The translations under genes were made by a program, and so were the position numbers. Below, one piece after another: positions 7,511 through 13,638 of a stretch of DNA of 14,294 nt (its first letter is position 1; each line of letters opens with the position of its first letter). This DNA comes from Holophagaceae bacterium. Its GTDB lineage: Bacteria; Acidobacteriota; Holophagae; Holophagales; Holophagaceae. The notes beneath the pieces were generated by a model. It was not told where the DNA came from. It saw only the letters and a list, made by a program, of their open reading frames with translations, and did no database searches. The stretch covers positions 1-14,294 of the forward strand of contig JANXYT010000187.1 in the NCBI GenBank assembly GCA_025355915.1. The letters run 5' to 3'.

Positions 7511-9303
7511 GAATTCACCTCCGGCATGGATGAGCGATGATCCCCGTGGCCATCTTGCGGGCCGGCTTTTTTTAACAGCCGGGGAGCAAGGATCAGGGTG
7601 GTTCCGAAGCACATGAACCCAAGGAAGAGGGTCAGTGGGCGCCCCACGGCCACATCCTCGAACAGGAATTTCAGGGCGGTGACGATCAGCAGGGGATAGA
7701 CCAGCCAGCGCAGGTCCAGGATCGGAAGCCGCTTGCCAGCCCAGGCCAGGGCGATGGCGAGGGCCGACAGCACCCCGGTGCGGACCGCGGCCAGCAGGCC
7801 CGCATCCGCAGCCCTGGGGGTGAAGATGCCGCAGCATCCCCAGATCACCCACGCGCCGAAACCCGCCGCGGTCATGGCCCCCAGGGCCAGGATCACGGGT
7901 CGGACCCGGACCGTGACGGAATCGGACGGGCGGCGCAGCAGGAACAAGGCGAGGGTGGCAGCCACGGAAGCCAGGGAGAGCAGGCCGCTCAGCGTGAGGG
8001 GAGCTACGGGTCCGGTGGGAGCCAGGAAGGCGCGGAGGGACCCCATGGCCAGACCCGATGCCACCGCGGCAGCGCCGAGGTAGAGGCCGCTCTGGAGGAT
8101 GAGGATGGTCCGTCTCAGGCGGAGCCCCACCAGCATCGCGCCCAGCCCCAGTGCGCCGCTGAAGGGGGCGAAGGTGGCATGGGGGAGCACGAGCGGGCCG
8201 CCCAGCAGGAGGAAGACGAGGGCGAGGAAGGTGAAGAAGTTGAAGTTCGCCCGCGTCTCCTCCTGGTCCTCCGCAAAGGGCACGGCGGCGGCGTAGCAAC
8301 CCACGCCCGCCAGGGAGACGCCCGCGCCCAGCAGGCCGACCCCCGTTCCTGATGCGAGCGCCACGCGGAGTGCTCCCCCGAAGCCCACGAGCAGGACCAG
8401 GGTGGTCTGAACGATCTCGAAGACGTTCACCACGCGCCGCCGCTGGAGCATCCGCACGGCGAAACTGCCGAGGTAGACCAGGGCCAGGGCCAGGGCGAAG
8501 CCCATGGCCCGTTGGGGAGAAATCCCGCGATAGGCCTCCGGCGCTCCCCCTGGCCACACGGCGAGCGACGTGAGGATCAGCACGCCGAGATCGGCCGCGA
8601 GGGCGGTGGGCCACCGCAGGCCGTGCCAGCGGCGTCCGTAGGTGAGCCAGAGGGCCCCGCCACCCAGCAGGAGAAACATGCCCAGGAAGGGCTCGATGGC
8701 TTGGCGGGCCGCCATCAAAACGAAACCCGATCCCACGGAGGCGAGCAGGGCGGTCCAGATGATGGGCTGGAGGTCCCGCCGCCAGGCCACGGCGCCGTGC
8801 AGGCACGTGATGGCCAGGAGGAGGAAGGCCGCCAGGCCCGGGGTGAGGATGCCGAATCGGGCCGTGGATTCCACGATCAGCGGGTAGGTGATCAGGATGG
8901 AGGCCAGGGCATGGAAGGCCGCCTCCAGCGGGGACTTGGCGCGCACCGCGAGGAGGGCCCAGGTGATGGCGTAACCCAGGCCCAACGCCACGCCCCAGCC
9001 GCGGTGGATCGTACCGGCATCGACCAGGGCCCGGATGAAGGTGGCTCCGCCCAGAATGAGGCAGACCCGCCCGATGAGCCCCATGATGCGGACCGGGCTG
9101 GGAAGGGTGGCGGGGGGCAGAGAGACTGTCGGCGCACCGGATGCGAGAGAGCCGAGCCGAGCAGGGGCGGTGGTTTCCAGGGCTGCCACCCGGGTTTCCA
9201 GACGCGCCACCGCCTCAGCCAGGCAAGCGAGGCGGGATTCGAACGGGGCCGGTGAGGCTGCCGCCGGGGGGCTCATGGGAGGGGGTACCTCGGCCGTGGA
9301 CAT
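7507..9303 (-). CDS. DUF2339-like polytopic membrane protein
   Basis: This 598-residue protein begins with a Pro/Ala-rich cytoplasmic segment and a short predicted coiled coil (about residues 21-45, ESRLACLAEAVARLETRVAA). From about residue 68 to the end it is almost all hydrophobic helices, probably 14 or more transmembrane segments separated by short basic loops. The coiled-coil-plus-many-helices layout resembles DUF2339, a family of unknown function; the assignment is by layout, not by a decisive motif. It is the first gene of the operon and overlaps the cytochrome start by 4 bases (ATGA), so it is likely made together with the electron-transfer proteins. It might help assembly or transport for that complex, which is speculation. 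The ribosome site before the ATG at 9303 is weak. Confidence 0.75.
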   Translation of the reverse strand: MSTAEVPPPMSPPAAASPAPFESRLACLAEAVARLETRVAALETTAPARLGSLASGAPTVSLPPATLPSPVRIMGLIGRVCLILGGATFIRALVDAGTIHRGWGVALGLGYAITWALLAVRAKSPLEAAFHALASILITYPLIVESTARFGILTPGLAAFLLLAITCLHGAVAWRRDLQPIIWTALLASVGSGFVLMAARQAIEPFLGMFLLLGGGALWLTYGRRWHGLRWPTALAADLGVLILTSLAVWPGGAPEAYRGISPQRAMGFALALALVYLGSFAVRMLQRRRVVNVFEIVQTTLVLLVGFGGALRVALASGTGVGLLGAGVSLAGVGCYAAAVPFAEDQEETRANFNFFTFLALVFLLLGGPLVLPHATFAPFSGALGLGAMLVGLRLRRTILILQSGLYLGAAAVASGLAMGSLRAFLAPTGPVAPLTLSGLLSLASVAATLALFLLRRPSDSVTVRVRPVILALGAMTAAGFGAWVIWGCCGIFTPRAADAGLLAAVRTGVLSALAIALAWAGKRLPILDLRWLVYPLLIVTALKFLFEDVAVGRPLTLFLGFMCFGTTLILAPRLLKKAGPQDGHGDHRSSMPEVNS

Positions 9304-9589
9304 GGATCATTTCTCTGGATAGGTGGAATCAACCTTGAGTGGGGTGTGGGGCTCATGGCACGCCCGCGGGGTGAGAGCGTCAAGCGAAATAAAGACATTC
9401 CAAACGATTCATAAAGAAAACAATGAATGATGTTAGGACAGAGTTGAATTCGCCGTCTTCCACCCAGGCTGGAGAACCTAAGAAAAAACAGAGGGGTGCC
9501 GGCGGCGGAGTCCTCCGACCGGGAGGTGGAGTATGTGCCGGGCATCACAGGCTGATTCCGCTGCTGCCAAGCTGGAGCCTGGAGTTCCC
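9304..9589. other. Divergent intergenic region, probable promoters for both sides
   Basis: These 286 bases separate the minus-strand operon from the plus-strand phosphatase, so both should have promoters here. The centre (about 9385-9440) is distinctly AT-rich compared with the surroundings. A TTGACG on the minus strand (about 9378-9383) could be a -35 box, but no good -10 follows at the usual spacing. A small hairpin, CCTCC at 9512-9516 with GGAGG at 9522-9526, lies near the phosphatase start. I found no match to a riboswitch I know. Confidence 0.4.
9522..9526 (+). promoter_or_regulatory. Strong Shine-Dalgarno-like GGAGG before an alternative phosphatase start
   Basis: GGAGG at 9522-9526 sits six bases before an ATG at 9533 that is in frame with the phosphatase. 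That start would add 19 residues before the signal peptide. Half of those added codons end in A or T, unlike the strongly GC-ending gene body, so the start at 9590, with its own GGAG at 9581-9584, is preferred. The strong site may instead reflect a leader or a real longer form. It can also pair with CCTCC at 9512-9516. Confidence 0.35.
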
Positions 9590-10138
9590 ATGCCTGTCTT
9601 CCGCCTTCGCCTAGGCAGCATTCTCGCCTGCCTGCTCATCTTCGGGATGGGCCTCGGGGCCCAGGACACGACCGTGGTGCTGCTCCGCCATGCGGAGCGC
9701 CAGTCCTTTTTCGAGGGTGACTCGCCCCTGGCGGAGGCCGGGTTGCGCCGGGCTCAAGGCCTGGTGCCGCTGCTGCTGGATTTCCATCCCGCCGCGCTCT
9801 ACACCTCCGACCTGCAGCGCACGCAACAAACCCTGGCTCCGTTGGCCGCCAGGCTCGGGATGGCGCCCGCGGTGCGCGCCAAGGGTGGCAGCGAGGCGCT
9901 GGCTGCCGAGATCCTCCGCGACCATCGCGGGCACACGGTGCTCGTCTGCTGGCACCACGACCTGATGAAGAAACTGGCCCGGGGCCTGGGCGTGAAGGGG
10001 CCCGTGCCCTACTGGTCCCTCGATACCTACGACCGCCTGTGGATCGTGCGGGTGCCGGCGAAGGGTGAGGCCACCTTGGAGGAACGGCGGCAGGAGTGGT
10101 CAGCGCCAGCTCTCCCTGCGGCGACCCAGGGCCGCTAG
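9590..10138 (+). CDS. Exported histidine phosphatase family protein (SixA-like)
   Basis: This 182-residue protein is predicted to be exported: residues 1-24 form a signal peptide with a basic start (MPVFRLRLG) and a hydrophobic core ending at GLGA. The rest is a compact histidine phosphatase domain with the RHAE motif (Arg33, phospho-acceptor His34), SDLQRTQQT with Arg77, and a second catalytic histidine in CWHHD (122-123). The small size resembles SixA and Ais-like enzymes, which act on phosphohistidine or sugar-phosphate substrates; the periplasmic location makes an envelope phosphate ester more likely. The substrate is unknown. Its last 39 bases overlap the 3' end of the opposite-strand oxidoreductase gene. 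Confidence 0.88.
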   Translation: MPVFRLRLGSILACLLIFGMGLGAQDTTVVLLRHAERQSFFEGDSPLAEAGLRRAQGLVPLLLDFHPAALYTSDLQRTQQTLAPLAARLGMAPAVRAKGGSEALAAEILRDHRGHTVLVCWHHDLMKKLARGLGVKGPVPYWSLDTYDRLWIVRVPAKGEATLEERRQEWSAPALPAATQGR

Positions 10139-11707
10139 CACTTCCTCGGCGGCGCGGAGGCCATGATCCTGGGCCTCCTCGAACAGGGCCAGCCCGCTGA
10201 GTTCCGTGTGGGCGAAATGGACCCCGCCGAAGGGTTTTGCCAACGCGAGGAAGTCCTCATTCCATAGCAGGCCGGGCTCTGGACGCACCATGGCGTGGCC
10301 CCAGCGCATGATATCCAGGCGCGCCACCAGGCCCTCCAGGTCAGGATGGACCGGACGCAGGTCGTCCATCACCATCCGTGCGCAAGTCGGCCAATCCAGG
10401 GCCCGCAGCCGCGCCCGTTCGGCCTCGCAATCGGGCCCGGCGAAGGGCCGGTACCAGGTCCATACGGTGGGTCCGTGGTCCCGCAGGCTCTGATGGGTGG
10501 CCACCACGTAGCCCAGAGCTTCGCTGTCACACAGCACGTTGTCCCAGGCCAGGGGGAAGCTGGATTCCTTGGGGCGGGCCCGGAGCGTGAGGTTGGCCAC
10601 CAGCCAGGGCGCGTTGTGGATGCGGGCCATGGCGGGGCGCGCTGCGCCGAGGCCATCAACGACGTGCCGGGCCACGTGTTGCGGACCCGCGAAGATCACC
10701 CGCTTGGCCCGCCAGCCGATGCGGCGCTGATTCGATGCGTCCCAGGCCGAAACGAGCAGGCCATCCTTGTCCTCACGGATGGAGGTGGCCATGACGCCGC
10801 AGCGCAGCCGGGCGCCGCAGGCCTTGCGCAGATGATCGATGAGGAACCCGTTGCCCTGGGGCCAGGTCAGCAGGGGGCGCGAATCCTCACCGGGGCCCTG
10901 TTTGCGGGCCGCGAAGTAGAAGAGGCCCGCCCAGGCGCTGGTGGTCTCCAGGCGGGAGCCATAGTCGTCCCGGCAGGCGTAATCCAGCAGCCAGCGCAGG
11001 CGGGGCGAGCTGAGGCCGCGCGCGTCCAGCCAGGCGGCGAAGGAGAGGTCATCCAGGGCACGAGCTTCTGGAGCATTCGAGCAACGGGAGCGCGGGATGC
11101 TGAAGGCGGGGCGGCCCTGGGCATCCTTGAACTCGGCCCAGTGATCCACCTCACTGAAGAAGGTATGGTACTGGCGCTCGTCCTCCAGGCTGGCCCCGGG
11201 CCGCAGGTACAGGCCCTCCCACCACTGCCCGTAGGCGAAGATGCGCTCCTCCGGAGCACGCACCATGGCCTCTTCCGCGAAGAGGGGATCGCCCTTCGCG
11301 TCGAAGCCCTCCAGCACCCCGCATTCCTTCAACAGCCGCAACACAGCGTGGTTGCCTTTGTCCGGGATGGGGAGGTAGTGCGCGGCCCAAGGGAAGGCAC
11401 TCACATGGTTGCGGCTGGAACGGGAGGTGCCGCCAGGCTCCGGTTCCAGTTCCAGCACGCGGAAGTCGTCCAGGCCCGCGCCCGCGAGCCGCCAGGCGGC
11501 GCTGAGCCCGGCCACGCCGCCGCCCACGATGAGCACGGAGATCGGCTCGAAGTGTTGCGGATCGGGGAAAATGCCCCCGCGCAGCCAGTGGCCCAGAGGG
11601 AGATCCGGGCCGACGAGTTCGCCGGAGAAGGGGAATTCGGGCTTCCGGCGGCAGGCCAGGGGGAGTGCCGAGGCGGCCGTGACCGCGAGGAAGGCGCGGC
11701 GCTTCAT
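10100..11707 (-). CDS. Tat-lipoprotein FAD-dependent oxidoreductase (amine oxidase-like)
   Basis: This 535-residue flavoprotein has an N-terminal twin-arginine start (KRRAFLA, Arg3-Arg4) and a lipobox ending at Cys19 (LPLAC), implying Tat export with folded cofactor and membrane anchoring. A dinucleotide-binding fold starts at about residue 58 with GGGVAGLSAAWRL (Gly62, Gly64, Gly67), and the acidic end of strand 2 is near Glu86, followed by PGGTSRS. This pattern is typical of NAD(P)/FAD-dependent amine oxidase or protoporphyrinogen oxidase-like enzymes. The substrate is not evident. The gene lies downstream of a spermidine-synthase-like gene on the same strand, which suggests a polyamine or other amine substrate. 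The ribosome site before the ATG at 11707 is weak. Its 3' end overlaps the phosphatase gene tail to tail. Confidence 0.88.
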   Translation of the reverse strand: MKRRAFLAVTAASALPLACRRKPEFPFSGELVGPDLPLGHWLRGGIFPDPQHFEPISVLIVGGGVAGLSAAWRLAGAGLDDFRVLELEPEPGGTSRSSRNHVSAFPWAAHYLPIPDKGNHAVLRLLKECGVLEGFDAKGDPLFAEEAMVRAPEERIFAYGQWWEGLYLRPGASLEDERQYHTFFSEVDHWAEFKDAQGRPAFSIPRSRCSNAPEARALDDLSFAAWLDARGLSSPRLRWLLDYACRDDYGSRLETTSAWAGLFYFAARKQGPGEDSRPLLTWPQGNGFLIDHLRKACGARLRCGVMATSIREDKDGLLVSAWDASNQRRIGWRAKRVIFAGPQHVARHVVDGLGAARPAMARIHNAPWLVANLTLRARPKESSFPLAWDNVLCDSEALGYVVATHQSLRDHGPTVWTWYRPFAGPDCEAERARLRALDWPTCARMVMDDLRPVHPDLEGLVARLDIMRWGHAMVRPEPGLLWNEDFLALAKPFGGVHFAHTELSGLALFEEAQDHGLRAAEEVLAALGRRRESWR

Positions 11708-11751
11708 GGTTGCGGCTCGGGGTGGGAGGAAGGGCAGGAAACTGAATTTGA

Positions 11752-11982
11752 AACCGCAGATGGCGCAGATGGCGCGGATAAAAACAAAACAGATGAATCC
11801 ATAGATTTCACAGATTCACACAGATCGAAATGCACGAGCATTCTGGCTGTTGATGGGGCCCCCACTGACCTCCGGCAAGGCCGGAGGTAGCCTTCGGTGG
11901 GCTCCTGCACATTGGGTCGGCGCTCCTCTGTGGAATCTGCGGGTTTCATGCTTTTTCTGCGGCATCTGCGCCATCTGCGGTT
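11752..11982. repeat. Palindromic intergenic repeat, family A copy 3 (long, with cargo)
   Basis: The arms AACCGCAGATGGCGCAGATG (11752-11771) and 11963-11982 are perfect 20-bp inverted copies and match the arms of copies 1 and 2. They are separated by 191 bases, compared with 27-45 in the other copies. The spacer begins with more degenerate CAGAT/CAGATT units (to about 11825), then a unique part with a strong hairpin at 11868-11888. It ends with a GGAATCTGCGGG-like half unit. This element takes up most of the 330-base gap between the oxidoreductase and the spermidine-synthase-like gene. No credible small gene is seen in the gap. Confidence 0.85.
11868..11888. repeat. Perfect 9-bp stem, 3-base loop hairpin inside repeat copy 3
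   Basis: ACCTCCGGC (11868-11876), AAG loop, GCCGGAGGT (11880-11888). An outer CCCAC (11861-11865) can pair with GTGGG (11897-11901) to lengthen the stem with internal loops. No T-run follows on either strand, so a simple intrinsic terminator is not supported. A REP-like unit or structured RNA segment is possible. Confidence 0.75.
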
Positions 11983-12037
11983 CCCATCTTTTATCTTCAT
12001 GGGATTGACGCCACACGCACGGATTGGAACCACGTAA

Positions 12038-13570
12038 TCAAGACCACCGCCGCCACTCCCGGGCATAGAGGTGGACCAGCACCTGGTTGTCCAGGCGGTT
12101 CACTTCCGTAGGAACCCGGTCCATGTCCCTCGGGAAGGCGAACATGGCGGCGGTGGCCTCGTCCGACAGGTGGCGCAGGCCCGGCAGCACGCGGGTGGGC
12201 ACCTCGAAGTCGTGCTTCGAGGCCAGGGCAAAGCCCCACACCCCGAAGGAGGGCACGGCCAGATGGTAGGGCCGCACCTTCAGGCCCGCGGCCTCCATGG
12301 TGGTGGTGATGCACCAGAAGGACTGGCGGGCCATCAGCGGCGAGGTGCTCTGCACGGTGATCAGGGCGTCGTCCGCCAGGCGGCGTTGGAGCAGGCGATA
12401 GAAGCGCGAGGTGTAGAGCTTCCCCAGGGCGTAGGTATTGGGATCCGGGAAGTCCACGAAGGCGAGATCGAAGGGCGGCCCGGTGGTCTCCTGGAGCCAC
12501 ACCATGGCATCGGCGTTGACGACCTTGACCCGGGGATCGTCCAGGGCTGCGGCGTTGAGCTGGCGCACCATGGGCTGCTGCCGCGCCATGTCGGTCATGG
12601 CCGGATCCAGATCCACCAGCACCACTTCCTGCACGGAGGGATGTTTCAGCACCTCGCGCACGGCCAGGCCATCGCCACCGCCGCAGATCAGCACGCGCCT
12701 GGCCTCGGGTCGGACACCGAAGGCCGGGTGCACCAGGGCCTCGTGGTAGCGGTACTCGTCGGCGCTGGAGAACTGCAGGTTGCCGTTGAGGAAGAGCTGG
12801 AAGCTGCCCCGGCCCCGGGTCAGCACGATGCGCTGGTAGGCGCTGTCCTTGGCGTAGACGATCTCGTCGGCGAAGATCTCCTCCTCCACGGCCAACGTGA
12901 ATTTCCCGGCGAAAGCGAGGCCCAGGGCCAGCAGGGCCATCACCACGAAGCAGCGGAGGCGGAGCATCCGGGTGGGGCCCAGCTGCGATTGCAGCAGGTG
13001 CGTGGACCAGAGGCCCACGGCGGCGTTCAAGAGGCCAAAGAGCAGGCTGGTCCGCACGAGGCCCAGCTTGGGCATGAGCAGGAGCGGGAAGAGCAGGGAG
13101 GCGAAGAGGGCGCCGATGTAGTCCAGGGTGAGCACACCCGCCACCAGGTCCTTGAAGCGCACCTGATCCTTGAGGATCCGCATGAGGATGGGGATCTCCA
13201 ATCCCACCAGCGTGCCCACGGCCATCACCACACCGTAGAGCACCACCCGGAAGGCGTGGGTGTGGGCGAAGGCCAGGAAATGAATGGGCGCGGAGAACCC
13301 GCCCACCAGCGCCACCGCCAGCTCCAGGTCCACGAAGCGCCGTGCCAGCCCGCGGTGCAGGAACTTGGACAGCCACGATCCCAGCCCCATGGCGCTGAGG
13401 TACACCCCGATCACCGTGGAGAACTGCGTGACCGAATCCCCCAGCAGGTAGCTCGACAGTGTCCCCGCCACCAGCTCGTAGATCAGTCCGCAGGAGGCGA
13501 TGAGCAGCACGCTGAGGAAGAGCAGGGGTGCCTTCAGCGTGGGTTGAGCTTGTTCGATTGGTTCAGACAT
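12038..13570 (-). CDS. Membrane-fused spermidine synthase-like protein
   Basis: This 510-residue protein joins a polytopic membrane domain (about residues 14-225, roughly seven helices) to a C-terminal spermidine/spermine synthase-like domain (about 230-500). The latter shows NGNLQFSSADEYRYHEALVHP at 262-282 (given here only as a family match), the AdoMet-type site GGGDG at 297-301, LVDLDP at 319-323 and VDFPDP at 372-377. Soluble family members transfer aminopropyl from decarboxylated AdoMet to putrescine; whether this membrane form does so is unknown. The ATG at 13570 is preferred to a TTG at 13582; neither has a good ribosome site. It is followed on the same strand by the flavoprotein gene after a gap filled with repeat copy 3. 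Confidence 0.88.
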   Translation of the reverse strand: MSEPIEQAQPTLKAPLLFLSVLLIASCGLIYELVAGTLSSYLLGDSVTQFSTVIGVYLSAMGLGSWLSKFLHRGLARRFVDLELAVALVGGFSAPIHFLAFAHTHAFRVVLYGVVMAVGTLVGLEIPILMRILKDQVRFKDLVAGVLTLDYIGALFASLLFPLLLMPKLGLVRTSLLFGLLNAAVGLWSTHLLQSQLGPTRMLRLRCFVVMALLALGLAFAGKFTLAVEEEIFADEIVYAKDSAYQRIVLTRGRGSFQLFLNGNLQFSSADEYRYHEALVHPAFGVRPEARRVLICGGGDGLAVREVLKHPSVQEVVLVDLDPAMTDMARQQPMVRQLNAAALDDPRVKVVNADAMVWLQETTGPPFDLAFVDFPDPNTYALGKLYTSRFYRLLQRRLADDALITVQSTSPLMARQSFWCITTTMEAAGLKVRPYHLAVPSFGVWGFALASKHDFEVPTRVLPGLRHLSDEATAAMFAFPRDMDRVPTEVNRLDNQVLVHLYAREWRRWS

Positions 13571-13595
13571 GTTGGGGATCAAAAGACAACAGATT

Positions 13596-13624
13596 CACCA
13601 CGAAGACAGGAAGACAAGAAGAAG
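13596..13624. repeat. Orphan arm of repeat family B
   Basis: This purine-rich stretch begins ATTCACCAC (13594-13602), the same nine bases that open the left arm of the full copy at 4662-4670. It then continues with AAGACA-type units to about 13624. No inverted partner is found before the stop codon of the DUF4268-type gene 15 bases further on or within that gene. It therefore looks like a half copy, possibly cut when the neighbouring AT-rich gene arrived. Confidence 0.55.
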
Positions 13625-13638
13625 AGCCAAGCAAGGGG

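Noticed and set aside
7511..8806. N-terminal extension of the cytochrome frame to 614 residues
   Set aside because: The extension is a Pro/Arg/Gly-rich shadow of the DUF2339-like gene; the ATG at 7510 has a strong ribosome site and starts a proper signal peptide.
9481..9560. Possible riboswitch upstream of the phosphatase
   Set aside because: There is a GC-rich dyad and a CCTCC/GGAGG hairpin, but the conserved cores of the classes I compared (c-di-GMP-I, cobalamin, SAM, fluoride, ZTP, guanidine-I) are not there.
10295..11890. 531-residue open frame antisense to the flavoprotein gene
   Set aside because: Opposes a gene with a clear dinucleotide-binding motif and Tat lipoprotein signal, and reads into repeat copy 3; no recognisable protein features.
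11704..12066. 120-residue open frame in the gap between the flavoprotein and the synthase gene
   Set aside because: It translates the repeat arms and overlaps both neighbouring genes, with no ribosome site or recognisable domain.
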